Part shown: positions 42,804 through 51,841 of the stretch, piece by piece | Layout: each line of letters starts with the position of its first letter | How positions within the stretch are numbered: the first letter of the stretch is position 1 | Origin: Mongoliitalea lutea | GTDB lineage: Bacteria > Bacteroidota > Bacteroidia > Cytophagales > Cyclobacteriaceae | Length of the DNA: 64,000 nt | Direction: 5' to 3' | NCBI RefSeq assembly: GCF_014652135.1 | Contig: NZ_BMYF01000016.1 | Location: 1 to 64,000 of the forward strand | Notes under the pieces: generated by a model | Told to the model about the DNA's origin: nothing | The model's input: the letters and a program-made list of their open reading frames with translations, nothing else | The model's database searches: none | Program-made: the position numbers and the translations under genes

Positions 42804-43799
42804 ATGAATTATTTCAAAAGTTTTGAGGCTGATTTAATTAATCTTACATCAGAAAATTTTGAAAAACTGGCCTTAAAGGTGTTTCAGTTTCAGGCTATAC
42901 ATAATCCTATATATCGGAGCTATCTCCATTATCGGAATATTCAGCCCCAATCTGTCCAATCATTGCAATCTATTCCGTTTTTACCCATTCGGTTTTTTAA
43001 AGATTATGAGGTCTATTGTGAAGGCGACTTTCCATCTGAGGGCTTTTTTTCAAGTTCGGGAACTACAGGGATGATTACGAGCAAGCACTTATATTGGTCC
43101 AAGGACTTTTACCTGCAACATGCTCGTCGCATTTTTGAACAAGTGTATGGTAAGCTAAAAGAATATCATGTATTAGCCTTGCTGCCTGCTTATTTAGAGC
43201 GGGAGGGTAGTTCATTGGTGGCGATGGCGGAAGATTTTATCCAACATTCGCAGAGTCCGTACTCAGGCTTTTACTTATATAATCATGAGCAGTTGTTGGC
43301 CCAATTGCATGAGTTGAGAAAGGATAATAGGCGAGTGCTTTTGTTGGGGGTTACCTTTGCCTTATTGGATCTAGCAGAAAAGTCATCTCAATTTCCCAGT
43401 ATGAATAACCTAATTGTTATGGAGACAGGTGGTATGAAAGGGCGAAGAAAAGAAATGATCAGAGAAGAAGTACATGATATTTTGAAAAAGGCTTTTCAAG
43501 TTTCATCTATTCATTCTGAATACGGCATGACTGAATTATTGTCTCAAGCTTACTCTAAAGGGGAAGGGAAATACACTTTACCTACAAGTATGCGTGTTTT
43601 TTTAAGAGATATTAATGACCCGTTATCCTTCAGTATTCGCGCTACAGGGGGAATAAATATAATCGATTTAGCAAATTTTCATTCCTGTTCTTTTATTGAA
43701 ACCCAGGATTTAGGTAGGTTTGATTTAGAAGGGAATTTGGAAGTTTTGGGAAGATTTGATAACAGTGAAACCAGAGGTTGTAACTTAATGGTCAATTAA
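42804..43799 (+). CDS. LuxE/PaaK-family acyl-protein synthetase-like protein
   Basis: The 331-residue protein matches the acyl-protein synthetase (LuxE) type: IPFLPIRFFKDYEVY near 58-72, FFSSSGTTGMITSKH (the ATP/adenylate-binding serine-glycine loop, about 82-95), METGGMKGRRKEMIREE near 210, and HSEYGMTELLSQAYSK near 238. LuxE activates fatty acids for the luciferase reductase complex; in non-luminous Bacteroidota the substrate of such proteins is unknown. No luxC/luxD/luxAB gene is present here. It likely activates a carboxylic acid for another purpose. Confidence 0.85.
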   Translation: MNYFKSFEADLINLTSENFEKLALKVFQFQAIHNPIYRSYLHYRNIQPQSVQSLQSIPFLPIRFFKDYEVYCEGDFPSEGFFSSSGTTGMITSKHLYWSKDFYLQHARRIFEQVYGKLKEYHVLALLPAYLEREGSSLVAMAEDFIQHSQSPYSGFYLYNHEQLLAQLHELRKDNRRVLLLGVTFALLDLAEKSSQFPSMNNLIVMETGGMKGRRKEMIREEVHDILKKAFQVSSIHSEYGMTELLSQAYSKGEGKYTLPTSMRVFLRDINDPLSFSIRATGGINIIDLANFHSCSFIETQDLGRFDLEGNLEVLGRFDNSETRGCNLMVN

Positions 43800-43851
43800 T
43801 TCTTGTATTTCTAGATGTAAATAAACATCTTTGAATATAAATATATATCAA

Positions 43852-43971
43852 ATGAAAAGATTAGGAATCGTCGTTGCAGCGCTAGCTATTTTGATGCTTT
43901 CTTCATGTGCTGCAAGTAAACCTTGTCCAGCATATGCTAAAGCTGTTGATAACCAAGAAGTAAAAGGGTGA
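43852..43971 (+). CDS. Very small lipoprotein (39 residues)
   Basis: The product begins KRLGIVVAALAILMLSSCAA, a perfect lipoprotein signal with the lipobox cysteine at 19. Only about 20 residues follow, including PCPAYAKAVDNQEVKG. The mature lipopeptide is thus about 21 residues with one further cysteine. Similar tiny lipoproteins with a CPAY-type tail occur in related genomes as far as I recall. Its stop codon runs into a perfect terminator stem, supporting a real short transcript. Confidence 0.65.
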   Translation: MKRLGIVVAALAILMLSSCAASKPCPAYAKAVDNQEVKG

Positions 43972-44008
43972 AAAAATATGCTGACCGTTAATAGTCAGCA
44001 TATTTTTT
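43971..44008. terminator. Bidirectional terminator overlapping the end of the sigma-54 regulator gene
   Basis: A perfect 15-bp stem (43971-43985 with 43994-44008, AAAAAATATGCTGAC and its complement) and an eight-base loop. It serves both the small lipoprotein gene and the convergent response-regulator gene, whose stop codon lies inside the loop. Confidence 0.9.
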
Positions 44009-45145
44009 GACATCTTCTAAGGAAATTGTTTTATCTCCAAGAATAACCAAACGTTCTACCACGTTCCTCAATTCTCTAATATTTCCAGTCCAAGAAAATT
44101 TCTGTAGTTCTTTTAGTGCATCTTCACTAATGCCTTTTTTAGCTGTACCATATTCTGCTGCAATATCTGCTAAAAACTTGTTTACTAACTCAGGAATATC
44201 TCCCACACGGTCCTTCAATGCAGGTACTTGAATCAATATAACGCTTAAGCGATGGTAGAGGTCTTCTCTGAATCTACCTTCTTCAATTTCCTTTTTTAGG
44301 TCTTTGTTAGTTGCCGCCAAGACTCTCACATCTACCTTGATATCTTTATCCCCGCCCACTCGAGTAACCTTGTGCTCTTGTAAAGCCCGCAATACTTTAG
44401 ATTGAGCGGATAAACTCATATCTCCAATTTCATCCAGGAAAAGCGTACCACCATTGGCTTGTTCAAATTTCCCTACCCGTTGTTTCACAGCAGAGGTAAA
44501 GGCTCCTTTTTCATGTCCAAATAATTCACTTTCAATCAACTCAGCTGGAATAGCGGCACAGTTGACAGCGATAAAGGATGCCTGTGCACGATTACTTTTG
44601 GTGTGCAGCCAATGAGCTACCAATTCTTTACCCGTTCCGTTAGGTCCTGTAATCAATACACGTGCATCGGTAGGGGCTACCTTTTCAATGGTGTTTTTGA
44701 CATCTTGGATGGCAGGAGAGTTTCCTACCATATCCAATTTTTGGGATAATTTTTTTTTCAATACCTTAGTCTCCGAGACGAGGTTCTTTTTATCCAAGGC
44801 ATTGCGTACGGTAAGTAATAGACGGTTCAGGTCTGGGGGTTTAGGTACAAAATCAAAGGCTCCTTTTTTAGTGGCTTCTACCGCAGTTTCAATACTGCCG
44901 TGAGCAGAAATCATGATGAATTGAGGGTTTTTCTCCAGTTCTTTCGCTTTTTCCAATACCTCCAAACCATCCATTTTCGGCATTTTGATATCACAGAGTA
45001 CGAGGTCATAGTCCTCTTCCATGATCTTCTTCAATCCAGCTTCGCCATCTGGTGCTTCGTCCACCTGATACTTTTCGTATTCTAATATTTCTTTTAATGT
45101 AGCTCTAATGACGCGCTCGTCATCTATGATCAAGATTTTTGACAT
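43988..45145 (-). CDS. NtrC-type sigma-54 response regulator lacking the DNA-binding domain
   Basis: The 385-residue protein has a receiver domain (Asp52 in LVLCDIKMPKMDG) and a sigma-54 activator AAA+ domain with Walker A GPNGTGKE at 167-174 and the sigma-54 contact loop GAFTSA at 214-219 in place of the usual GAFTGA. Walker B is GGTLFLDEIGDM. The protein ends at LEDVKKYADY, just after the AAA+ lid, so the Fis-type helix-turn-helix of NtrC (usually 60-80 residues more) is missing. It would have to act from solution or through a partner. The 3' end lies inside a clean terminator, so truncation looks natural. No cognate kinase is adjacent. Confidence 0.9.
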   Translation of the reverse strand: MSKILIIDDERVIRATLKEILEYEKYQVDEAPDGEAGLKKIMEEDYDLVLCDIKMPKMDGLEVLEKAKELEKNPQFIMISAHGSIETAVEATKKGAFDFVPKPPDLNRLLLTVRNALDKKNLVSETKVLKKKLSQKLDMVGNSPAIQDVKNTIEKVAPTDARVLITGPNGTGKELVAHWLHTKSNRAQASFIAVNCAAIPAELIESELFGHEKGAFTSAVKQRVGKFEQANGGTLFLDEIGDMSLSAQSKVLRALQEHKVTRVGGDKDIKVDVRVLAATNKDLKKEIEEGRFREDLYHRLSVILIQVPALKDRVGDIPELVNKFLADIAAEYGTAKKGISEDALKELQKFSWTGNIRELRNVVERLVILGDKTISLEDVKKYADY

Positions 45146-45175
45146 ATAGTTGTGTATGGTAAGAATAAAGAATAT

Positions 45176-45555
45176 GCAAGCCTGTAAGCCGGGTTCTGTT
45201 CCTCTCGCGAGGCATCTGTCATTTATCTAGGCCTTGATTCACACCAAGGCTCCATCGACCTACCCATCCTGCACAAAGACGAGCCGCCTTTTCTGGAACT
45301 GAATCCAGCGCAGGACCTATTTGGTCTTTCAACCCATAAGGTTTACCATGCAATCCTTGTCACCAAGGACCCGGTGGGCTCTTACCCCACCTTTTCACCC
45401 TTATCCCGATAGCTATCGGGACGGTATATTTTCTGTGGCACTTTCTGTGAACTTACCGTCTCCAGTAAGCCCCCTTCCCGTTAGGAAGTATGGCGCTCTA
45501 TGTTGCCCGGACTTTCCTCTCTCCCGTCAGACGGGACAGCGACAGATCGGCTTGC
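45176..45555 (-). ncRNA. rnpB: RNase P RNA
   Basis: Read on the minus strand, this contains the universal RNase P elements GAGGAAAGTCCGGGC near the 5' end and ACAGAACCCGGCTTA near the 3' end. GCAAGCC/GGCTTGC ends pair as helix P1. The length of about 380 bases and the inner CACAGAAA and GGTAAACC segments fit bacterial type A. It is the catalytic RNA that trims tRNA 5' ends. One internal stem carries the perfect palindrome TCCCGATAGCTATCGGGA. A TTAATTTG element lies about 15 bases before the 5' end, near the expected -7 position. Confidence 0.95.
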
Positions 45556-45822
45556 ATCTTGCAAATTAAGGTAAATATTTCTGTTTACTAAATATGTATC
45601 ATGACATAAGCACTAAATGTCTGCATTCAATGATAAACTTGGAAGTGATTAAAATCTGGATTGTCAAAGAAGAGCATTTATTCATTGAGCTTTTTTCTAA
45701 TTTCATTGGCTGCTGTTCTTGCCATTGAAACTTAATTTGGGCTAAGTACCTCAATTTTATTTATCAAATCCATTAAATATTTTAATATATAGATATAATC
45801 AATGATATTGCGTGACTTCTTA
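45556..45822. other. Divergent intergenic region between rnpB and the TonB receptor gene
   Basis: These 267 bases hold the rnpB promoter at the left end and the receptor promoter at the right (described separately). The middle is AT-rich with no recognisable gene or repeat. Confidence 0.5.
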
Positions 45823-45854
45823 TTTGGATTAAGTTTAAATAGACTCTACTTTTG
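45823..45854 (+). promoter_or_regulatory. Promoter of the TonB-dependent receptor gene
   Basis: TTTG at 45823-45826 and TACTTTTG at 45847-45854 match the Bacteroidota -33 (TTTG) and -7 (TAnnTTTG) elements with a 20-base spacer. Transcription should start near 45861, so the coding start must be downstream: this favours the ATG at 45902 over an in-frame GTG/TTG region at 45854. Confidence 0.65.
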
Positions 45855-45901
45855 TGACGTTATTTGAAATAAGTCTTAATAAAGCGAGTCCCAAGCCATA
45901 T

Positions 45902-48325
45902 ATGTTTACGAGAGTAGTAATTGTTTCCTTTTTCCTGAGTTTGCTTATACTAACTGAAGCAAATGCATGGAATGACACCGATAATCGCACGCTTGCGATT
46001 TCAGGAACCGTAGCCACCTTAGAAGGAGAAACTGTTCCATTTGCCAATATCTATGTAGAAGGGACCGTGAAAGGAGCCTACACGAATTTGGATGGTTCTT
46101 TTCAGATTTATGATTTGCCTGATGGTGAATATACTATTAAAGTTTCAGCTGTAGGCTATAAATCATTTACTACAAAAGTTGTTGTATCTGGCGGAAAAAC
46201 TGCCCCTTTGAATTTGATTTTTGAAGAAATTGGAGTAAAAATGCCTCAGTTTACAGTAATTGCCAGCAAGGATAGGGTATTTAGTAGGGTTCCAGGTTCG
46301 GTAACCTATGTGGATGCCAAAGAAATCCAAACGGTTAATCCTCTGAGCGGTAATGAGGTGCTGAGAAGATCTCCTGGTGTACATGTGGTTGACGAAGAAG
46401 GTATTGGCATGCGTGTCAATATCGGTATCAGAGGTTTGGACCCGGATAGGAGTAGAAGTGTGCTCGTTTTGGAGGATGGTATTCCAGTAGCCTTATCGCC
46501 TTACGGAGAACCTGAAATGTATTATACTCCTGCTATGGATAGAATGGCTGGAGTAGAAATTCTAAAAGGTTCGGGGCAGATTTTGTTTGGTCCTCAGACT
46601 ATTGGCGGTGTAGTTAATTACATTACGGCTAATCCTCCTCAAGAGGAAGAAGGCTCTGTTTACATTCAGGGTGGCCAAGGTGGCTTTTTCTCTGGCTTAG
46701 TCAATTATGGTAATACCTTCGGTAATACAGGTATGCATGTGAGTCTATTGAAAAAACGTGCGGATAATGTTGGTGCTACGGAATTTGATATCACAGATTT
46801 TAATACCAAGTTTCTATTCAATATCAATGAAAAGTCCGAATTAGGATTGAAACTAGGGATATATAATGAAGTATCCAATGCTACGTACATTGGAATTAAC
46901 CAGGTAATGTTTGATCGGGGAGGAGAGGACTTTGTTAGAATGGCTCCGGATGATTTATTAGAAGTAAGAAGATTGTCTATGAGTTTTAGCCATAAATACA
47001 GATTTAATAAAAATGTACGCCTCAACACGATTGCATATGGTTATACGACCACAAGAAATTGGAGTAGACAAGATTTCACGATCAATGCTACCAACACACC
47101 ACCAGCTAACTGGACTGGGGTAGTTTGGGGAGACCGTGAAGTACCCGGTGGAGCAATTTTTATGCGTAATAGTACAGGTAACAGAAACCGTCAGTTTGAA
47201 GTTGCGGGAGTGGAACCTAGATTGGAAGTAGATCATCAGCTATTTAGTTTGAAAAATGAATTAATCGTAGGTACACGATTTCTTTACGAAAGAGCATTTG
47301 AACAAAGAGTAAATGGCACGCGTGCAGGGGTAAAAAGCGGGAATTTGGTAGAAGATGAGGTGAGAACAGGCTACGCCTTTAGTGCCTATGCTCAAAATAA
47401 GATCGCTATCTCCAATAAATTTGACGTTAGTGGTGGCGTTCGTTTGGAATCATTCGATTTTGAGCGGGATATTCGCAGAAGGAGTTTTGCAGGTCTTGGG
47501 GTCAGAGATACTGTTTTGGTAGCGGGAAATATCGTCCACGAAATCATTCCAGGGCTTGGGTTTAATTACAGACCTTTGAATCAATTAAACGTATTTGGAG
47601 GTGTTCATAAAGGTTTTGCTCCACCACGTACCAAGGATGCTATCACTGCATTGGGAGATGCCTTGGATTTGGAAGCTGAGAGAAGTGTGAACTATGAATT
47701 AGGATTCCGCACAGAGCCTGCCAATTGGTTCTTTATGGAAGCTACGGCTTTTGTTATGAATTTCTCGAACCAGATCATTCCGGTTTCTGAGTCATCCGGA
47801 GGTGTAGGCTTTGGTTTAATCAATGGTGGCGCTACGTTGAATAGAGGGGTGGAAACCGCCATGGTAGTAGATGTGAGTAATTTACTTGGTTTTAGCCGTA
47901 CCAAATTAACCTATGATGTGAATGCAACCTTTGTCAAGGCGACTTTCAATGAGGATAGATTTGTGGAAGGTGTGAATATCAACGGCAATAGAACACCTTA
48001 TGCTCCGGATAGATTTGTCAATACAGCACTTACACTAGAAACTAATTCCGGATTTGGTTTGCGTTTAGCCGCTAATTTTGTTTCCCAGCAATTTGGTGAT
48101 AACCTCAACACACTAGAGCCAAGTGTGGATGGTAGAAATGGTGTGATTCCTGCTTATCAAGTATTTGATGCTGTGTTTTCTTATAATTTGAGTAAGTGGA
48201 ATTCGCGATTTAATTTAAGCATCAAAAATCTTACAGACGAGCGATTTATTGCCTCCAGAAGGCCTCAGGGCATTCGCGTAGGGATTCCAAGATTCATTAC
48301 AGCAGGGTATCAATTCAAGTTTTAA
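45902..48325 (+). CDS. TonB-dependent outer-membrane receptor (FecA-like)
   Basis: The product has about 807 residues. After the signal ([18 protein letters not shown]) comes a carboxypeptidase-D-like repeat ([22 protein letters not shown]), a plug domain (about 115-235, with [18 protein letters not shown] and [19 protein letters not shown]), and a beta-barrel ending in [10 protein letters not shown]. The plug resembles ferric-citrate-type receptors, so an iron chelate is a plausible ligand, but no regulators or siderophore genes are next to it. The start follows from the promoter described above. It is unlike the SusC protein at 16588 and has no SusD partner. Confidence 0.88.
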   Translation: MFTRVVIVSFFLSLLILTEANAWNDTDNRTLAISGTVATLEGETVPFANIYVEGTVKGAYTNLDGSFQIYDLPDGEYTIKVSAVGYKSFTTKVVVSGGKTAPLNLIFEEIGVKMPQFTVIASKDRVFSRVPGSVTYVDAKEIQTVNPLSGNEVLRRSPGVHVVDEEGIGMRVNIGIRGLDPDRSRSVLVLEDGIPVALSPYGEPEMYYTPAMDRMAGVEILKGSGQILFGPQTIGGVVNYITANPPQEEEGSVYIQGGQGGFFSGLVNYGNTFGNTGMHVSLLKKRADNVGATEFDITDFNTKFLFNINEKSELGLKLGIYNEVSNATYIGINQVMFDRGGEDFVRMAPDDLLEVRRLSMSFSHKYRFNKNVRLNTIAYGYTTTRNWSRQDFTINATNTPPANWTGVVWGDREVPGGAIFMRNSTGNRNRQFEVAGVEPRLEVDHQLFSLKNELIVGTRFLYERAFEQRVNGTRAGVKSGNLVEDEVRTGYAFSAYAQNKIAISNKFDVSGGVRLESFDFERDIRRRSFAGLGVRDTVLVAGNIVHEIIPGLGFNYRPLNQLNVFGGVHKGFAPPRTKDAITALGDALDLEAERSVNYELGFRTEPANWFFMEATAFVMNFSNQIIPVSESSGGVGFGLINGGATLNRGVETAMVVDVSNLLGFSRTKLTYDVNATFVKATFNEDRFVEGVNINGNRTPYAPDRFVNTALTLETNSGFGLRLAANFVSQQFGDNLNTLEPSVDGRNGVIPAYQVFDAVFSYNLSKWNSRFNLSIKNLTDERFIASRRPQGIRVGIPRFITAGYQFKF

Positions 48326-48511
48326 AAAAAAGAATTTTTTTTGTAAACTAGTTGAAACAAAAATATCAGATTCATGTTTATACATATATAAAGGCTTTAA
48401 AAGCTTTTCTTCATAGTGCTGGGTTGAACCGTTCCATTCATTTGGAGCGGTTCTTTTCGTTTCAGACTAGCTGTTTTTTTGTATGTTCGCATCTTGATTT
48501 CATCTCATATC

Positions 48512-48970
48512 ATGAATCCCAACGCCAAGAAAAAATACATCCGACTAATCAAATTACTGAATTTCTATCCTCCTTATTTATGCTCAGGTATTCGAGTGGT
48601 CGATTATAATGAGTCATTTACCTATTTTAAGGTGAGATTGAAGTTGACATGGTATAACCGCAATTTGGTAGGTACAGCTTTTGGGGGATCCCTCTATTCC
48701 ATGTGTGATCCTTTTTTCATGTTTATCCTAATCATCAATTTAGGGAAAGATTACATCGTATGGGATAAAGCAGCAAGTATTGATTTTATAAAGCCTGGAA
48801 AAGGGACGGTTTACGCTGAATTTTCTTTGGAACCTGATGCAATTGAGGAGATGAAACAGGAAGTTGATTCTTTAGGGAAAAAGGTGTTTACCTTTCCCTG
48901 TCAGGTGGTGGATGCTGATGGGAATACCATTGCTCGATTGACAAAGGATGTGTATGTTCGGAAAAAGTAA
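48512..48970 (+). CDS. DUF4442 hot-dog-fold protein (thioesterase-like)
   Basis: From MNPNAKKKY (ATG at 48512) the product has 152 residues. FKVRLKLTWYNRNLVGTAFGGSLYSMCDPFFMF is the DUF4442 core, a hot-dog fold related to acyl-CoA thioesterases. DKAASIDFIKPGKGTVYAEF and CQVVDADGNTIARLTKDVYV complete the sheet. Substrate and pathway are unknown. It is a single gene between the TonB receptor and the DUF3109 gene. Confidence 0.85.
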   Translation: MNPNAKKKYIRLIKLLNFYPPYLCSGIRVVDYNESFTYFKVRLKLTWYNRNLVGTAFGGSLYSMCDPFFMFILIINLGKDYIVWDKAASIDFIKPGKGTVYAEFSLEPDAIEEMKQEVDSLGKKVFTFPCQVVDADGNTIARLTKDVYVRKK

Positions 48971-49008
48971 CAAGAGATTCACTATAGAACAGGTGTTGGT
49001 TTTCTTCT

Positions 49009-49016
49009 TACCTTTG
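49009..49016 (+). promoter_or_regulatory. -7 promoter box for the DUF3109 gene
   Basis: TACCTTTG exactly matches TAnnTTTG and lies 15 bases before the start codon at 49032, which would give a leader of under ten bases. Confidence 0.5.
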
Positions 49017-49031
49017 CAAAAAGTTTGATTT

Positions 49032-49595
49032 ATGATATTGGTTGGTAACGCTGTGATAAGCGATGATATAAAGGAGCAGTTTTTTGTCTGTGATTTGGAA
49101 AAGTGTAAGGGCGCTTGCTGCGTAGAAGGTGATGCCGGGGCGCCCTTAGAAGATCATGAGACGGAGATTTTGGAAAAAATCTATCCTGCCATCAAAGATT
49201 ACATTACTCCTGAAGGAAGGGCAGTAATCGAGCAGCAAGGTACTTGGGTCATTGATAAGGATGGAGACAAGGGTACGCCAACTATTGGAGATAATCGCGA
49301 ATGCGCTTATGCCTTGTACGATGAAAAAGGTGTGCTCAAATGTGGTATTGAGCAAGCCTATTTCGATGGTAAAACAGATTTTCAAAAACCTATCAGTTGC
49401 CACCTTTATCCGATTCGAATCAAAAAATACGATGAGTTTGAGGCCTTGAACTACGATCGTTGGGATATATGTAGTGCTGCCTGTGTGTTGGGTAAAAAGC
49501 TAGGAGTGCCCTTGTATATTTTCCTAAAGGATGCATTGATCCGTCATTTTGGACCTGATTGGTATGCGGAGTTGGTGAAAGAGATTGAGGGGTAA
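49032..49595 (+). CDS. DUF3109 family cysteine-rich protein
   Basis: The 187-residue protein matches the DUF3109 family common in Bacteroidota: [20 protein letters not shown] near 20-39, [21 protein letters not shown] in the middle, [11 protein letters not shown] and [14 protein letters not shown] toward the end. At least eight conserved cysteines suggest a metal or Fe-S site of the kind seen in YkgJ-like zinc/iron proteins. Function is not known. A strong terminator follows 25 bp after its stop. Confidence 0.9.
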   Translation: MILVGNAVISDDIKEQFFVCDLEKCKGACCVEGDAGAPLEDHETEILEKIYPAIKDYITPEGRAVIEQQGTWVIDKDGDKGTPTIGDNRECAYALYDEKGVLKCGIEQAYFDGKTDFQKPISCHLYPIRIKKYDEFEALNYDRWDICSAACVLGKKLGVPLYIFLKDALIRHFGPDWYAELVKEIEG

Positions 49596-49620
49596 ATATA
49601 GCGTAAGACTTAGTAATGTG

Positions 49621-49653
49621 ACCAGGCAGGTTTTCAAAACCTGCCTGGTTTTT
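49621..49653. terminator. Strong bidirectional terminator after DUF3109
   Basis: ACCAGGCAGGTTTT (49621-49634) and its perfect complement (49636-49649) form a 14-bp stem followed by a T run. It serves the DUF3109 gene and the convergent TIGR03643 gene. Confidence 0.9.
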
Positions 49654-49662
49654 CTTTAAGAA

Positions 49663-49950
49663 CTATCTTCTCTTGCTGATTTTATTGAAAGTAATCTTTC
49701 GCTGCTGATTGGATTTGAAGCGAAGCAAGTTATCAGGGGCCTTAGCAATATGTTTCGTTTTACGGCCTTGTACACGCTCACGCCACATTTTGAAGGAACT
49801 GGCTTTCATTTCCCTACGCATCAATTCTATGACTTCTTGCTCGCGTACGCCAAACTGATTTTCTATGGCATCGAAAGGTGTTCTATCTTCCCATGCCATT
49901 TCTACAATTCTATCGATGTCCTCTGGGCTGAGTTCCTTCATTTTTTCCAT
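49663..49950 (-). CDS. TIGR03643 family small protein
   Basis: The 95-residue protein reads LSPEDIDRIVEMAWEDRTPF then DAIENQFGVREQEVIELMRR, followed by a basic tail with SFKMWRERVQGRKTKHIAK. This matches the TIGR03643 family, which co-occurs with photolyase/cryptochrome and DUF2256 genes. The first half looks like a helix-turn-helix, the second like a nucleic-acid-binding tail. It diverges from the cryptochrome gene with only 40 bp between start codons, so the two share a promoter region. Role unknown. Confidence 0.85.
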   Translation of the reverse strand: MEKMKELSPEDIDRIVEMAWEDRTPFDAIENQFGVREQEVIELMRREMKASSFKMWRERVQGRKTKHIAKAPDNLLRFKSNQQRKITFNKISKRR

Positions 49951-49990
49951 ACTCGCAAAACTTTGAAATCATTTTTTTGTTTCGTATTCG

Positions 49991-51460
49991 ATGCAAAAAG
50001 TTTCCATTGTTTGGTTTAAAAGGGATTTGCGCCTGCAAGATCATGAGGCTTTAGCGGCAGCTTGTGAGGCGGGACTTCCGCTGATTTTATTGTATATTTT
50101 CGAACCAGCACTTGTGCAGGCGCCCCAAAGTGATGAGCGTCATTGGCGTTTTGTATGGGAGAGTTTGCAGGATATCAATCAAACATTGGCAGCGTTTGAT
50201 GCCCGCGTTCACATTTTATATGCAGACCCTCTTCGGGTTTTTGAATCATTGGCCAAATCTTACCAATTAACACAAGTATTTTCTCATCTGGAAACTGGTC
50301 TTCGGGTAACCTTTGATCGGGATAAACGAGTGAAGAAATATTTTGCAGCACATGGCATTGTTTGGAAAGAATACAGACATCAAGGGGTCAAGCGAGGAAG
50401 AAAAGACAGGTCAAAATGGTCACAGGAATGGTATGCACAAATGGCCTCTCCACAAGTTCATCCCAACTTGAAAAAGGCTACCATTTATACGCTGCCGAAA
50501 GCAGTTACGGAGAGTATTGATAGTTTGCCGATTCCTGACGCTTGGGAAATTCCTGTTTCTCTGATGCAAAAAGGAGGACCAAGTACTGCTAAGCGCTATT
50601 TTGATTCTTTTTTTGCAGAGCGGGCGGCTAATTACAACCGGCATATTTCTAAACCCGAATTAAGCAGGAGGGGCTGTAGCCGACTATCGCCTTATTTGGC
50701 TTGGGGAAATCTGTCTATCCGTCAGGTGTATCAAGAAGCAGAGCGGGTAAAGAAAAGCAAGAAGTTTGTCCGAAACCTAACCAATTTCCAATCTAGACTA
50801 CGTTGGCATTGTCATTTTATTCAGAAGTTTGAGTCCGAGTGTCGCATGGAGTTTGAGCATGTCAATCGTGGTTTTGACGCGCTGATCAAGCCTTTGGATG
50901 AGAAAAAGGTAGAGGCATGGAAGCAGGGGAGAACAGGGATTCCCATGGTAGATGCCTGTATGCGTTGTGTAGTGGAGACAGGATATCTCAATTTTCGTAT
51001 GCGAGCCATGTTGGTTTCTTTTTTGACTCATCATTTGTGGCAGGATTGGAGGGTTGGAGAGGTGCATTTGGCGAGGCAGTTCTTGGATTTTGAGCCCGGG
51101 ATTCATTTCCCACAATTTCAGATGCAAGCAGGGGTGACGGGAATCAATACCGTTAGGATCTATAATCCAATCAAGCAATCCCAAGACCATGATCCTGATG
51201 GAACTTTTATTAAAAAGTGGGTTCCTGAATTGGCAAGTCTCCAAGCACCTTACATTCATGAACCCTGGAAATTGACGGTTATGGAACAGCAGATGATGGG
51301 ATTTACCCTAGGGGTGGATTATCCTCACCCTATTGTTGATGTGGAGGAAGCTGGGAGGTTTGCCCGGGATACGATCTGGAAGGCCCAGAAAATGCAATCA
51401 GTGCAAGAAGATGCTGTGAGGATTTTGGAAAAGCATACGGTGCCGAACCGTTGGCCATGA
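49991..51460 (+). CDS. Cryptochrome/deoxyribodipyrimidine photolyase family protein
   Basis: The 489-residue protein starts [19 protein letters not shown], the photolyase N-terminal antenna-binding domain, then after a linker has the FAD domain with [19 protein letters not shown] (about 220-240), [25 protein letters not shown] (about 315-340) and WIRRIYNP-like [12 protein letters not shown] near 385-396. Members repair UV pyrimidine dimers using light or act as blue-light sensors; the subclass cannot be fixed by eye. Neighbour TIGR03643 and the distant DUF2256 gene fit known associations. Confidence 0.92.
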   Translation: MQKVSIVWFKRDLRLQDHEALAAACEAGLPLILLYIFEPALVQAPQSDERHWRFVWESLQDINQTLAAFDARVHILYADPLRVFESLAKSYQLTQVFSHLETGLRVTFDRDKRVKKYFAAHGIVWKEYRHQGVKRGRKDRSKWSQEWYAQMASPQVHPNLKKATIYTLPKAVTESIDSLPIPDAWEIPVSLMQKGGPSTAKRYFDSFFAERAANYNRHISKPELSRRGCSRLSPYLAWGNLSIRQVYQEAERVKKSKKFVRNLTNFQSRLRWHCHFIQKFESECRMEFEHVNRGFDALIKPLDEKKVEAWKQGRTGIPMVDACMRCVVETGYLNFRMRAMLVSFLTHHLWQDWRVGEVHLARQFLDFEPGIHFPQFQMQAGVTGINTVRIYNPIKQSQDHDPDGTFIKKWVPELASLQAPYIHEPWKLTVMEQQMMGFTLGVDYPHPIVDVEEAGRFARDTIWKAQKMQSVQEDAVRILEKHTVPNRWP

Positions 51461-51525
51461 GTGGGTTACTTGCGATGGGCTAATTGAGTTGCGTCACTAC
51501 AACGAAAGATTTTATACATGATATT

Positions 51526-51622
51526 TTGAAGTTGTACTTCAATTTATCATGTATATTTGAAGTTGTACTTCAGTTTATCATGTACATTTTGAAGTAAAAC
51601 TTCAAAATGTTATCTATATTTG
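51526..51622 (+). promoter_or_regulatory. Array of three palindromes and a promoter box
   Basis: TTGAAGTTGTACTTCAA at 51526-51542, a near copy at 51557-51573, and a longer palindrome with 11-bp arms (CATTTTGAAGT / ACTTCAAAATG) at 51585-51609 have centres 31 and 32 bp apart, close to three turns of the helix. TATATTTG at 51615-51622 is an exact -7 box, and the relic ATPase start codon is at 51652. The third palindrome covers the expected -33 position. The layout fits cooperative repression of the promoter. Confidence 0.65.
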
Positions 51623-51651
51623 AGTCTGACATTCAAAAAATTTTTACAACT

Positions 51652-51841
51652 ATGTTTAAAAGATTTCAAGATTTCCTGGATTCCGATAATGAAAGCCTTT
51701 AGGGAGGAATATTCTGTTAAAAGAGCAATCGTTGTTTGTACTGAACCGAGGGCAAGGTTAATGGATGGGATTATGGTTTTGCCTTGGCAGAATTTTTTGC
51801 AACAATTGTGGAATGGTGAGATTGTACATGGGGAACCTTAG
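51652..51841 (+). pseudogene. AAA-type ATPase relic with large internal deletion
   Basis: The ATG at 51652 gives MFKRFQDFLDSDNESL and a stop. Overlapping at 51692, a second frame reads FREEYSVKRAIVVCTEPRAR then LMDGIMVLPWQNFLQQLWNGEI before a stop at 51839-51841. The first piece looks like the start, the second like the end, of the ATP-binding proteins with a DUF4143 C-terminal domain that are abundant in Bacteroidota. The whole ATPase core (over 300 codons) is missing. As with the vapC remnant, both ends remain in place, with the original promoter and palindromes still upstream. Confidence 0.7.

Noticed and set aside
48352-48609. Plus-strand frame of 85 codons overlapping the DUF4442 gene
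   Set aside because: It overlaps a well-supported gene in another frame, and starts at the very end of the TonB receptor region without its own promoter.
51526-51609. Possible short CRISPR array
   Set aside because: Only two close copies and one variant, each a palindrome with related text between them, no spacer diversity and no cas genes; an operator array before a promoter fits better.
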